From Cellulomonas alba (GTDB lineage Bacteria > Actinomycetota > Actinomycetes > Actinomycetales > Cellulomonadaceae), in contig NZ_JAUCGQ010000003.1 in the NCBI RefSeq assembly GCF_030362835.1, forward strand, positions 1 to 64,000: a stretch of DNA of 64,000 bases. Reading direction: 5' to 3'. Both the position numbers and the translations under genes were made by a program. The notes below the pieces were generated by a model. That model was not told where the DNA came from, made no database searches, and worked only from the letters and a program-made list of their open reading frames with translations. Positions 1-7,549 of this stretch are shown here, piece after piece; the stretch's first letter is position 1; every line of letters begins with the position of its first letter.

Positions 1-72
1 ACGACGCAGATCGACCGCCATCCGGATCGCGCGCTCCCGAAGCTCGTCCGGGTACTTCCTCGGTGCAGCCAT
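1..72 (-). CDS. IS3-family transposase OrfA, N-terminal 24 codons (cut by window edge)
   Basis: The minus-strand reading from ATG at 72 begins MAAPRKYPDELRERAIRM, the usual start of actinobacterial IS3-family OrfA proteins, which carry an N-terminal helix-turn-helix that binds the element ends. A GGAGG Shine-Dalgarno (minus strand, 86-82) precedes the ATG, and the element's terminal inverted repeat lies just upstream. Only the start is in the window, so whether the transposase is intact cannot be judged. The call rests on the N-terminal peptide plus the adjacent inverted-repeat end; exact subgroup unknown. Confidence 0.85.
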   Translation of the reverse strand, partial: MAAPRKYPDELRERAIRMAVDLRR

Positions 73-123
73 GACTCTCATCCTCCGGGGATTGAGAGCC
101 TCCACGGAACCCGGGGCGGTTCA
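1..123 (-). mobile_element. One end of an IS3-family insertion sequence
   Basis: Read on the minus strand from 123, the sequence starts TGAACCGCCCCGGGTT, the typical TG-starting terminal inverted repeat of actinobacterial IS3 elements, followed about 35 bases later by the ribosome binding site and start of orfA. The element therefore ends at about 123 and extends left out of the window. Bases 124-126 (GTC) would be one copy of a 3-bp target duplication, but the partner end is not visible. It sits inside the presumed tRNA-Pro island. Confidence 0.8.
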
Positions 124-294
124 GTCAGCGGTCACCGAACCGGGGCTACGTGTCCGCTTCCCGCTGTACCAGTTTCCGTGCGATGTGCAACAACCGCGCC
201 CGGCGAGTCATGGAACTTGTCCAGCGCACGGCGTGGCGGCCCACGTCACTGTCGTGGGCGGCGCTTAGGCTCACAAGTAGCCGGGAACGAACAA

Positions 295-331
295 GCCCCC
301 GTCCCGGTGGACATGCCAACCGAGCGGGGGC
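295..331. terminator. Stem-loop, possible terminator
   Basis: Arms GCCCCCG (295-301) and CGGGGGC (325-331) can pair over a 23-base loop. There is no T-tract and no assigned gene just upstream, so a terminator role is only a guess. Confidence 0.3.
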
Positions 332-441
332 CTGTGGATCACACAACTTGGCCGCTGCGTGTATGTACAGGCTACACAGCGCCGCGGGGCGCTACTCGAA
401 CGGGACCGTGTGTCGGGCACTCCAACAGAAGGGATGTCCGC

Positions 442-549
442 ATGGATCGATACCACGGAGACGAAGTGACCCATCGCCTCGTGAAGACTCCGAGGGGACC
501 CAGGGTGCTGCTCGTCGTCAAGCGCTTCCAGAGGCACCAGGACGAGTAA
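442..549 (+). CDS. Hypothetical 35-residue protein in island end
   Basis: ATG at 442 is preceded by AGAAGGGA with suitable spacing and opens a 35-codon frame ending in TAA at 549. The product is strongly charged (starts MDRYHGDEVTHRLVK, ends RFQRHQDE), with a short hydrophobic VLLVV stretch. Small charged proteins next to an att site are sometimes excisionases, but no helix-turn-helix is recognisable here. An inverted repeat at 576-609 follows the stop. The same frame is open further upstream without a plausible start. It may be a real island gene or chance. Confidence 0.25.
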   Translation: MDRYHGDEVTHRLVKTPRGPRVLLVVKRFQRHQDE

Positions 550-575
550 GTCCACGACGACCTCAACTACGACCT

Positions 576-609
576 GATCCCCCGGCTTGCACATCCTCGC
601 CGGGGGATC
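576..609 (+). terminator. Perfect 10-bp stem-loop after the small ORF
   Basis: GATCCCCCGG (576-585) pairs perfectly with CCGGGGGATC (600-609) around a 14-base loop. It lies 27 bases after the stop of the small ORF, consistent with an intrinsic terminator lacking a T-run, as is common in high-GC genomes. Confidence 0.4.
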
Positions 610-697
610 GGCATGTGCGGATCATCCACAAGGTGGCCGTCCGCGCCCTGCACGCATGGCGGCGGGCCCGCCTCAGGACACGCCCGCGGACGGATCC

Positions 698-720
698 GGG
701 GAGTTACGCGGGGAGTCACG
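698..720. repeat. Two 11-bp direct repeats near the att site
   Basis: GGGGAGTTACG (698-708) and GGGGAGTCACG (710-720) differ at one base and are spaced one 12-bp period apart. Closely spaced direct repeats beside an attachment core are typical of integrase arm-type or excisionase binding sites; that role here is inferred only from position. Confidence 0.4.
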
Positions 721-733
721 GACCGAGTGTTCG

Positions 734-745
734 CGCGATATCGCG
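734..745. repeat. 12-bp perfect palindrome CGCGATATCGCG
   Basis: The self-complementary CGCGATATCGCG lies at 734-745, between the direct repeats and the tRNA fragment. Its AT core is unusual in this GC-rich stretch. It may be a protein-binding site of the integrated element; function unproven. Confidence 0.4.
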
Positions 746-838
746 TCATCCCGCGCCACCCCGCGCGGTGGCTATATCTGCTGGTCAGAGCGCACTCCTG
801 GGTCCGGCCGGCACTCCCCTGTTTCGCTGCCGACCCAT

Positions 839-881
839 CTGGGGGTCAAGGGGTCGCAGGTTCAAATCCTGTCAGCCCGAC
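839..881 (+). other. tRNA-Pro(GGG) 3'-half fragment, probable attachment site (att)
   Basis: The stretch reads as the anticodon loop through the discriminator of a proline tRNA: GGG anticodon after CT (841 onward), the rest of the anticodon arm, then a T-arm with stem GCAGG/CCTGT around TTCAAAT (857-872), then the 3' acceptor strand CAGCCCG and discriminator A (880). The matching 5' acceptor CGGGCTG and D-arm are absent upstream, so this is not a functional gene. Elements of the pSAM2 kind integrate into the 3' half of tRNA-Pro and leave such a direct repeat at the far end. Orientation implies that the intact tRNA and the element body lie to the left. Confidence 0.8.
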
Positions 882-899
882 AGGTGTTGGTGCAGGTAG

Positions 900-930
900 A
901 GGGCGGTTCCGGGGCTCCCGGGGCCGCCCT
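900..930 (+). terminator. Terminator hairpin behind the tRNA fragment
   Basis: AGGGCGG (900-906) pairs with CCGCCCT (924-930), continued by two G-U pairs and CCGGG/CCCGG (909-913/917-921) with a 3-base loop, giving a stem of about 14 bp. It lies 19 bases beyond the tRNA fragment and is probably the original tRNA-Pro terminator, separated from its gene by the insertion. It may also serve the convergent gene at 954. Confidence 0.65.
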
Positions 931-953
931 CGTGCCGTCCCGGGCGCGAGGAC

Positions 954-1805
954 TCAGTGCTGGATTCCCGCCTCGATCTCGCCGTACCCGCGTTCCACCG
1001 CGAGCCGGAGCGCGTCCGTGGGCTGGGGCCACTCGTCAGGGGACGCAAGAGCCCGGGCGATGTCGTGACCGGCGGCGTGGTGACGACGGATCAGTGCGGC
1101 GGTCGACTCGAGCAGTCCGAGCTGGGCGACCCCGAAGGCTCGCCCGACGGGTCGGCCGTGCCCGGGCACGATGACGTCCCGCTCGCCGATCTCGTCAAGG
1201 AGCGACGCGAGAGTCTGCGGCCAGCGCATCGGGAAGCATCCCGAGCCGTACATCGGCGGCCCGGGCTCCTCCATCACGTCCCCGACGATCCACGCGTCTC
1301 CCGAGCTCCCGGCACCGGCCGGCACCCGGATGACGAGGTCGCCGTCGGTGTGACCGGGCTCGAGCGGGATGAGCTCGACCGCGCGGTCGCCGAGGTCGAC
1401 CCAGGATCGTCGGGCGATGGGATCGTCGGGTGCCGTGATCACCACGTCGGCCCAGTCTCGTGCCGGTTCGGAGCCCGTGCCCTCTCGCCATGCGGCCAAC
1501 CGCGGACGTTCGTAGGCGTCGAGGTGAGCGGACAGTCGGTGATGTCCCGCGATCCGCACTCCGCGCTGCGAGCCGGAGGCGAAGTACTGGTTCCCGAACG
1601 TGTGGTCGTGGTGCGCATGCGTGTTGATCAGCCACCGGACCTCGCCGAGCGGCTGGAGGTCGGCCGCGATGCGGGCCGCCATGGCGGGCGAGCTCCCGCT
1701 GTCGACGAGCAGCAACCCGCGCTCGCCGCGGACGACGGTCATCGTGAGGTCGTCGCGTTCGTACCGTCGGGAGTACACGCCGGGCACGATCTCGTTCCAG
1801 CTCAT
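954..1805 (-). CDS. MBL-fold metallo-hydrolase
   Basis: A 283-residue protein of the metallo-beta-lactamase fold. The metal-binding signature HAHHDH is at residues 63-68 (after LINT), further ligands are likely the H in EPGHTDGD and the H in VPGHGRP, and strand motif LLLVDSG precedes the active site. The arrangement is of the broad hydrolase type (glyoxalase II, lactonase or related), so the substrate cannot be named. The start MSWNEIV was chosen because the residues before it in the open frame are Arg-rich and non-conserved. The gene is the first beyond the attachment site, faces toward it, and lies 40 bp from the permease gene upstream, with which it may be co-transcribed. Confidence 0.85.
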   Translation of the reverse strand: MSWNEIVPGVYSRRYERDDLTMTVVRGERGLLLVDSGSSPAMAARIAADLQPLGEVRWLINTHAHHDHTFGNQYFASGSQRGVRIAGHHRLSAHLDAYERPRLAAWREGTGSEPARDWADVVITAPDDPIARRSWVDLGDRAVELIPLEPGHTDGDLVIRVPAGAGSSGDAWIVGDVMEEPGPPMYGSGCFPMRWPQTLASLLDEIGERDVIVPGHGRPVGRAFGVAQLGLLESTAALIRRHHAAGHDIARALASPDEWPQPTDALRLAVERGYGEIEAGIQH

Positions 1806-1845
1806 CGGGCCGATCGTCTCATCGCCGCCGGTGCGAGGACGGCCG

Positions 1846-2829
1846 TCACGAGCCGCGCGTCCGGACTTCCGGCCGCCGACCCGCGGCGATGAGCACCGCG
1901 CCCACGACGAGTGCCGCGCTCGACGCCGTGACTGCCCACGCCTGACCGCCGTGGACCGGCCACCACCGGTCCTCCGCGACGGCGAACAGGACCTGACCGC
2001 ACAGCACCACCAGGCCCATGAGGAACACACCCGTGACACGCACGATCACCGCCTGCGCGGCGACGACCGCCACGCCGATCAGGCCGCCGAGATAGAGCCA
2101 CGGGGCGGTCGGCCACTGCGCCGGCGGACCACCCGACCAGAGCCGGACGGCGGTCGCGATCGTGAGCGCGAGCGTCCCCACCGCGAAGTTGACCCATGTC
2201 GCGGACGCGGCCGAGGCCGTGACGATGCGCACCTGGCCCGTGACTGCCGCCTGCCAGCCCAGCGCGGCGCCCGCGACGCACGGAACGAGCAGGAGCCAGG
2301 GCGACCCCGTGCCCGCCGCGTCCCCCAGGGCAGCGAGCAGCACGGCGCCGATCGCCACGGCGGCGGCCACGGCGCGCCGCGGCGTGACCGGTCGGCCGGG
2401 AAGGTTGCCCAGCCCGTGGCGGTCGACGAGGAGCGACGTGACCGTCTGCCCGCAGACGACGCCGACGGTGAACAGGGCGACTCCGATGAGTGCGACGACG
2501 AGCGCCTGCGAGACGACGTTGACCGCGCCGGCCGCGCCACCCAGCAAGAGCCACCACGGCGCCGCGCCGTCCCGCAGCGCCCTGACGCCCGCACGGAGGC
2601 CTGCGGGGGCGCGTCGCGACGCAGCCAGGGCGCCGGTCGCGACGAGGAGGCCCGAGGCGAACGACACGAGCGCCGCCAGCACGCCGTCGTCCAGTCGCGC
2701 ACCGAGGGCGCCGTTCACGCGAGACTGCGTCGCGAGCAGGCCGCCCGTCACGAACGCTGCGGCCAGCGCCGCCACCTCCGCGCGCGCGGTCGTCGCCACG
2801 GCTGCAGGAGCCTCGGCCACCCGATCCAT
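1846..2829 (-). CDS. YdcZ-type (DUF606) inner-membrane transporter, two-repeat form
   Basis: About 327 residues and almost entirely membrane-spanning, with roughly ten hydrophobic helices. The segment after ATQSRVNGALGARL matches the DUF606/YdcZ domain of the drug/metabolite transporter superfamily, and a second related repeat starts near WLLLVPCVAGAALGWQ, so the protein is a tandem duplication of the usual 150-residue unit. Members are thought to export small molecules, but substrates are mostly unknown. ATG at 2829 (MDRVAEAP) was preferred over one 12 codons upstream because the residues between look non-coding. It is divergent from the desaturase gene; the 276-bp gap must hold promoters for both. 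Confidence 0.75.
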   Translation of the reverse strand: MDRVAEAPAAVATTARAEVAALAAAFVTGGLLATQSRVNGALGARLDDGVLAALVSFASGLLVATGALAASRRAPAGLRAGVRALRDGAAPWWLLLGGAAGAVNVVSQALVVALIGVALFTVGVVCGQTVTSLLVDRHGLGNLPGRPVTPRRAVAAAVAIGAVLLAALGDAAGTGSPWLLLVPCVAGAALGWQAAVTGQVRIVTASAASATWVNFAVGTLALTIATAVRLWSGGPPAQWPTAPWLYLGGLIGVAVVAAQAVIVRVTGVFLMGLVVLCGQVLFAVAEDRWWPVHGGQAWAVTASSAALVVGAVLIAAGRRPEVRTRGS

Positions 2830-3105
2830 GACGCGACCGTAGGTGGGCGTCGCCGCGCACGGCATCGGTCATGCGACTGCCGTCGCGCCCGTCGCGCTCG
2901 GGAGACGACGACGGGGCGCTCGGCCGGCCCCCGCGCACCCCGCGCGTGGTGCAGCGCACCGCAAAGCCCCGCACAGTCCACACATCTCGACGGCCGCGGC
3001 AGCACCCCGGAGCCGGCCGCGCCGCGTAGGGTCGCCACTATCTGCACGGCGGAGCGTCTGCTCACCACCCCGGCTGGGAAGTCGATCCCGACCCGGAGGC
3101 GTGCG

Positions 3106-4200
3106 ATGAGTGCTCCCTCGACTGCCCTACTGCCCGCGCAGCGTCGGGAACGGCCCGCCCAGGCGGCCGCGACCGGCAGCTTCACCGAGCTGGCCGCGCG
3201 CGTCCGCGAGGCCGGCCTGCTGCGCCGGCGCCCCGGCTTCTACACCGCGCTGCTGATCGGCCTCGGGCTCGCCTTCGCCGGCGTCGTGACCGGCTTCGTC
3301 CTGCTCGGCGACTCGTGGTTCCAGCTGCTGATGGCTGGGGCGCTCGGGATCATCCTCACGCAGGTCGCGTTCGTGTCCCACGAGGCGTCGCACCGTCAGG
3401 TGCTGCGCGACGGCCCGGCGAACCTGCGGCTCGGCCGGATCCTGGCGAACGGCGTCGTCGGCATCAGCCACTCGTGGTGGGTGACGAAGCACAACCGGCA
3501 CCACGCGAACCCGAACCACATCGGCAAGGACCCCGACATCGAGCAGGACACCGTCTCCTTCCTCGAGGAGGACGCGGCCCAGCGGCGCGGGTTCCTGCGC
3601 GCCCTGACGCGCCGACAGGGGTACCTGTTCTTCCCGCTGCTGCTGCTCGAGGGGCTCAACCTCCACGTGACGTCGCTGCGCTCGCTCCTCGACCGGAGGC
3701 CAGACCGCGAGCGCGTGCTCGAGCTGTCGATCATCGGCGTCCGTCTGACTGCCTACGTCGCGCTGCTCATGACGTTCCTGCCCGTCGGCCTGGCGGCCGC
3801 GTTCCTCGGCGTGCAGCTCGCGGTGTTCGGCCTCTACATGGGCGCGTCGTTCGCGCCCAACCACAAGGGCATGGCCGTGATCCCCGAGGGGTCGCGACTG
3901 GACTTCCTGTCCAAGCAGGTGCTGACGTCGCGCAACGTCACCGGGGGCGGCTGGGCGACCGTCCTCATGGGCGGCCTGAACTACCAGGTCGAGCACCACC
4001 TGTTCCCGAGCATGCCGCGGCCCCACCTCGCCCGTGCGCGGACGCTCGTGCGGGAGCACTGCGCCGCACACGGCGTGCCCTACACCGAGGCATCGCTGCT
4101 CGGGTCGTACCGGATCGTGGTCCGCTACCTGAACCGTGTGGGCCTCGCCGCGCGCGACCCCTTCGACTGCCCCGTCGTCCGGACCTACCGGCCGGCGTAG
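3106..4200 (+). CDS. Membrane fatty-acid desaturase (acyl-lipid/acyl-CoA type)
   Basis: A 364-residue di-iron membrane desaturase. The three histidine boxes are present: HEASH (92-96), HNRHH (129-133) and QVEHH (294-298). Hydrophobic segments lie before box 1 (LLIGLGLAFAGVVTGFVLL) and between boxes 2 and 3, the usual topology with the iron site on the cytoplasmic face. Such enzymes introduce a double bond into acyl chains using O2 and reduced ferredoxin, adjusting membrane fluidity. ATG at 3106 follows GGAGGCG at good spacing and is far downstream of the first in-frame ATG. No electron-transfer partner gene is adjacent. The neighbouring downstream gene converges from the other strand. Confidence 0.92.
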   Translation: MSAPSTALLPAQRRERPAQAAATGSFTELAARVREAGLLRRRPGFYTALLIGLGLAFAGVVTGFVLLGDSWFQLLMAGALGIILTQVAFVSHEASHRQVLRDGPANLRLGRILANGVVGISHSWWVTKHNRHHANPNHIGKDPDIEQDTVSFLEEDAAQRRGFLRALTRRQGYLFFPLLLLEGLNLHVTSLRSLLDRRPDRERVLELSIIGVRLTAYVALLMTFLPVGLAAAFLGVQLAVFGLYMGASFAPNHKGMAVIPEGSRLDFLSKQVLTSRNVTGGGWATVLMGGLNYQVEHHLFPSMPRPHLARARTLVREHCAAHGVPYTEASLLGSYRIVVRYLNRVGLAARDPFDCPVVRTYRPA

Positions 4201-4297
4201 ACCCGCGCGCCGCGGTGCCAGTGACCACGACGGCAGCGAGCGCCCGACTACCCCGACTGCGCGGGACCCGCCCCATCGAGGCGGCCGAACGCCGGCG

Positions 4298-6025
4298 CTA
4301 CCCCGTCGGCGCCCCGCGCTGCCCGAACGCGGTCAGGAACCGGTCGCGGAACGCGTCCATCCGCCAGACCGGCGCGGCAGCCGTCGGACGCAGCCCAGGA
4401 ACCCAGCCCCAGCCGGCGATGCGGTCCATCACCGCCGGGTCGTGCGCGATCACGCTGATGGGCACGTCGTGGTTCGGGCCGACCGACACCGGGTGGTGCG
4501 GCTGGTGGTCGCCGAGGACGACGAGCACGAGGTCCGGGTCGGGGTACGTCTCGACGAACGAGGTCAGGGCCGTCAGGGAGTACTCGATCGACCGGCCGTA
4601 GAGGTCGCGCCGCTCGTCGTCGCTCGTCACGAGGGACGGGCTGACGCCGGCCGCCGGCATGGCGTCGAACACCGAGCCGTCGCCGAGCTGGTCCCACGGC
4701 ACCATCCGTGGCAGGGGCGTCCACGGCGTGTGGCTCGACACGAGGTCGATCTCCGCCATCACCGGCGTGCGGTCGGTGCGCGCGAGCTCGAGCCGGCGGA
4801 AGGCGTCGAGCACGTACTGGTCGGGCATCGTCGCGTAGCTGAACCGCGGGCCCTGGTAACCGACGTCGCGCGAGTCGTAGAGCTGGTCGAAGCCGTAGAG
4901 CCGCCGCCCCTGCGGCCAGTCGCGGTTGTCCGACGGGATGTCCGTGACCGTCCGCCAGCCCGCCTCGCCGAACGCGCGGGTCAGCGTGAGGCGGTCGCTG
5001 GCCAGGAGCTGCTGGTACCGGCGGGCGCTGTCGACCCACACGCCGGACTGGAGCGTCGAGTGGGCCAGCCAGCTCACCCCGCCGAACGTCGACGACGTCA
5101 GCCAGGCGCTCTCGGACGCGAAGCCGGCGGCGTCGAGACGCTGCGTGCCGGACGCGAGCACGGCGTCGACGCCGGGTGAGATCGACGAGCCTTCCACCGC
5201 CGTGCGTCCGTAGCTCTCGACGAACACCACGAGGACGTCCTTGCCGCGCAGTCCCGTGAGCAGCTGGTCGCCCGGCACGTCGGCGAAGCGGTCGGTGCGG
5301 ATCTGGTGCGCGAACCGTCGGGTGTCGGCGACATCCGCGCTGACGCGGCTGACCTCGTCGTACGCCGTCGTCGACGCGCTGACGGACGCGGCCGGTGCGG
5401 CAGGTGCGAGCCGCGCCCCGGTGACGGCCAGCAACGCCCACACGGCCGCCGCCACTCCCACGGCTCGGAGCGTCGCCGTGCGGTGCCGTGACGCGACGCC
5501 CGTCAGGCGGACGGCGGCCAGCGGGAGCAGGACGAGCGCGGCGACGACGGCGACGCACGCCCCGACCGCGACCGCGACGGCGGCCGCCTGCCCCGTGGAG
5601 TCGCCGAGGACGCCCACCGCCGGGACGAGGTACTGCCAGTCGCCCACGGGGTCGAACGGCCGGTTGAGGAACGTCTCGAAGCCGAGGTCCAGCGCGGCCG
5701 CGACGAGCAGCAGCGCGAGCACCAGGCCGAACGCGACCGCGACCCACCGCCGCCACCGCGGCGGCAGCGCCACGACGAGCGCGGCGAACACGACGGCCTC
5801 GACGGGGAGCCGGACGAAGTCGGCCCCCGAGACGTGCCGGCCGACGCCGGGCGCGACGAGCGCGGCCCACACCGCGAGGGCGGCGACGACCGTGAGGAGG
5901 ACGGACAGCACGGCCCGGCGCCGCGTGCTCGGCGGCGCGGCGAGGTCGTCCGCGCGCCCTGGTGCATCCGGCGCCGGCGCCGGAGGTCCCCCGTCGTCGG
6001 TCCGGGCGGGGTGAACGTCTCCCAC
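4298..6025 (-). CDS. LTA-synthase-like membrane sulfatase/phosphatase-superfamily protein
   Basis: About 575 residues. The N-terminal 240 residues hold about five transmembrane helices. An extracellular alkaline-phosphatase/sulfatase fold follows, starting at VLVVFVESYGRTAVEG (a metal-ligand Glu) and including the STFGGVSW region where the nucleophilic Thr/Ser of phosphoglycerol transferases lies, with LGDHQPHH supplying late metal ligands. This is the architecture of lipoteichoic-acid synthases and phosphoglycerol transferases, which move a phospho-headgroup onto a glycan or lipid outside the cell; substrate unknown. GTG at 6025 was preferred because GGAGG stands just before it; an ATG at 6058 is possible. 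It is divergent, 135 bp, from the pterin-like cluster and may belong to it. Confidence 0.8.
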   Translation of the reverse strand: MGDVHPARTDDGGPPAPAPDAPGRADDLAAPPSTRRRAVLSVLLTVVAALAVWAALVAPGVGRHVSGADFVRLPVEAVVFAALVVALPPRWRRWVAVAFGLVLALLLVAAALDLGFETFLNRPFDPVGDWQYLVPAVGVLGDSTGQAAAVAVAVGACVAVVAALVLLPLAAVRLTGVASRHRTATLRAVGVAAAVWALLAVTGARLAPAAPAASVSASTTAYDEVSRVSADVADTRRFAHQIRTDRFADVPGDQLLTGLRGKDVLVVFVESYGRTAVEGSSISPGVDAVLASGTQRLDAAGFASESAWLTSSTFGGVSWLAHSTLQSGVWVDSARRYQQLLASDRLTLTRAFGEAGWRTVTDIPSDNRDWPQGRRLYGFDQLYDSRDVGYQGPRFSYATMPDQYVLDAFRRLELARTDRTPVMAEIDLVSSHTPWTPLPRMVPWDQLGDGSVFDAMPAAGVSPSLVTSDDERRDLYGRSIEYSLTALTSFVETYPDPDLVLVVLGDHQPHHPVSVGPNHDVPISVIAHDPAVMDRIAGWGWVPGLRPTAAAPVWRMDAFRDRFLTAFGQRGAPTG

Positions 6026-6160
6026 CGTGCCTCCGTCTTCGCAGAGTACGAGCGTCATACGGCCCAGCGGTCGGTGCGGTTCAGCCGGACGGCCACGCGT
6101 CGGCGCGGCCGGACGTCTGGAGCGCGGGCTGGAGTGGTGCCCGTCAGCCGGAGTGGCAGG

Positions 6161-7147
6161 GTGAGGCCCGTGGCGGACGACGCGCTGGCGTTCTGGCTGA
6201 GCAGCCCCGGTCACGGCGAGGTCCGGCCGACGTCGCTCCCGCCGCGAGGCCCCGACGACGTCCTGGTGCGCGCGCTCCGCTCCGGCGTGAGCCGGGGTAC
6301 CGAGTCCCTCGTCTTCCGCGGCGGCGTCCCACCGGACCAGTACACCGCCATGCGAGCCCCGTTTCAGGAGGGCGACTTCCCCGGACCGGTCAAGTACGGA
6401 TACCTGAACGTCGGCGTGGTCGAGGACGGCCCGGCGAGCCTGCGCGGGCGCACGGTGTTCTGCCTGTTCCCGCACCAGACGCGGTACGTCGTGCCGGCCT
6501 CCGCCGTCGTGCTCGTGCCCGACGGCGTACCCGCGTTTCGCGCGGTCCTCGCCGGGACGGTCGAGACGGCCGTCAACGCGCTCTGGGACGCCGCTCCCCT
6601 GGTGGGTGACCGGGTGACGGTGGTCGGCGCCGGGATGGTCGGGTGCTGCGTCGCGCGGCTGCTCACCGGGATCCCGGGCGCGGACGTCGAGCTCGTGGAC
6701 GTCGACGCGCGCAGGGCGGAGGTCGCGGGCGCGCTCGGCGTGCGGTTCGCGACGCCCGAGGACGCGCGTACCGAGCGCGACCTCGTGCTGCACACGAGCG
6801 CGACGGCGGCCGGGCTGCGACGCTCGCTCGAGCTGCTCCGGCCCGACGGCACGGTGGTCGACCTCAGCTGGTACGGCGACGCGGACGTCACGCTCCCGCT
6901 CGGGGGCGCGTTCCACTCGCGGCGGCTCACCATCCGCGCGAGCCAGGTCGGGGCCGTCGCGCAGCCGCGACGCGACACGCGCTCGACGACGGACCGGCTG
7001 ACCCTCGCCCTCGAGCTGCTGCGCGACCCGGCGTTCGACGCGCTCCTCACGGCCGAGTCGGCGTTCGCCGACCTTCCCGACGTCCTGGCCGGGATCGCCG
7101 CGGGACGCCTGCCCGGGCTCTGCCACACGATCGTCTACGAGGGGTGA
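6161..7147 (+). CDS. MDR-family dehydrogenase lacking catalytic zinc ligands
   Basis: A 328-residue medium-chain dehydrogenase/reductase. The N-terminal domain reads SGVSRGTESLVFRG where zinc alcohol dehydrogenases have the catalytic Cys and the GHE motif, so the zinc site is missing; BchC-like members of the superfamily show the same SGxSxGTE pattern. The Rossmann motif VVGAGMVGCCVARLL follows at about residue 155-170, then a typical NAD(P) domain. The reaction is probably oxidation or reduction of a hydroxyl/keto group with NAD(P), substrate unknown. GTG at 6161 has GGAG 7 bases upstream; GTG at 6170 is an alternative. It starts the run of co-directional genes and is 3 bp from the PTPS homologue. 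Confidence 0.8.
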   Translation: MRPVADDALAFWLSSPGHGEVRPTSLPPRGPDDVLVRALRSGVSRGTESLVFRGGVPPDQYTAMRAPFQEGDFPGPVKYGYLNVGVVEDGPASLRGRTVFCLFPHQTRYVVPASAVVLVPDGVPAFRAVLAGTVETAVNALWDAAPLVGDRVTVVGAGMVGCCVARLLTGIPGADVELVDVDARRAEVAGALGVRFATPEDARTERDLVLHTSATAAGLRRSLELLRPDGTVVDLSWYGDADVTLPLGGAFHSRRLTIRASQVGAVAQPRRDTRSTTDRLTLALELLRDPAFDALLTAESAFADLPDVLAGIAAGRLPGLCHTIVYEG

Positions 7148-7150
7148 GGC

Positions 7151-7549
7151 ATGTTCAGCGTCACGGTTCGCGACCACATGATGATCGCGCACACGCTGCG
7201 CGGCGAGGTCTTCGGGCCCGCGCAGGGGCTGCACGGCGCGACCTACGTCGTCGACGCGACGTTCGTCCGCCCGGCGCTCGACGAGGACGACCTCGTGGTC
7301 GACATCGGCCTCGCCGGTGCGGCGCTGCGCGCCGTGCTGCAGGAGCTCAGCTACCGCAACCTCGACGACGATCCCTCGCTCGCGGGTACGAACACGACGA
7401 CGGAGCGGATGGCGCAGGTCGTCGCCGACCGCCTGACGGCGCGGATCCACGACGGCGACCTCGGCGAGGGCGCGCGCGGCCTGACGCGGCTCGTCGCGAC
7501 GCTGCACGAGTCGCACATCGCGTGGGCGAGCTACGAGCGCGACCTGTGA
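7151..7549 (+). CDS. 6-pyruvoyltetrahydropterin synthase/QueD homologue with degenerate active site
   Basis: A 132-residue T-fold protein. Family landmarks are visible: first zinc-ligand His14 (IAHTL), LHGATY (27-32) in place of LHGHxY, an NTTTE segment (81-85) in place of the family's PTxEN, and the late pterin-binding Glu120 (LHES). However, the residues needed for PTPS chemistry are gone: the Cys of CxxxHGH is Ala24, the second His of HGH is Ala30, and the Asp-His pair of the LDHxxLN motif is Ser67-Tyr68. From memory, the same losses define SCO6650 of S. coelicolor, whose crystal structure has no zinc and which does not catalyse the PTPS reaction. It probably binds a pterin- or pyrimidine-like ligand. 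Its stop codon overlaps the next start (GTGA). Confidence 0.88.
   Translation: MFSVTVRDHMMIAHTLRGEVFGPAQGLHGATYVVDATFVRPALDEDDLVVDIGLAGAALRAVLQELSYRNLDDDPSLAGTNTTTERMAQVVADRLTARIHDGDLGEGARGLTRLVATLHESHIAWASYERDL

Larger units (their letters stand above)
124..838. other. Gene-poor end of a presumed integrated element
   Basis: About 700 bp with no convincing gene. Long open frames exist on both strands but overlap each other, lack recognisable motifs and look like GC-rich noise; one frame runs straight through the tRNA fragment. It contains two stem-loops (295-331, 576-609), a tiny ORF with a good ribosome binding site (442-549), a pair of 11-bp direct repeats (698-720) and a 12-bp perfect palindrome (734-745). 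The last two lie 95-140 bp before the tRNA fragment, where integrase or excisionase arm sites are often found in such elements. Confidence 0.6.

Noticed and set aside
820..881. Complete tRNA gene
   Set aside because: No 5' acceptor CGGGCTG or D-arm within 90 bases upstream; only the 3' half is present.
150..899. Long open frame of 249 codons through the left edge
   Set aside because: It runs into the tRNA-Pro fragment, overlaps other frames and has no recognisable motif; treated as GC-rich chance frame.
6059..7516. Upstream extension of the sulfatase frame to 1072 codons
   Set aside because: The extra part is antisense to the MDR, PTPS and dehydrogenase genes and lacks motifs; a GTG with GGAGG at 6025 explains the start.
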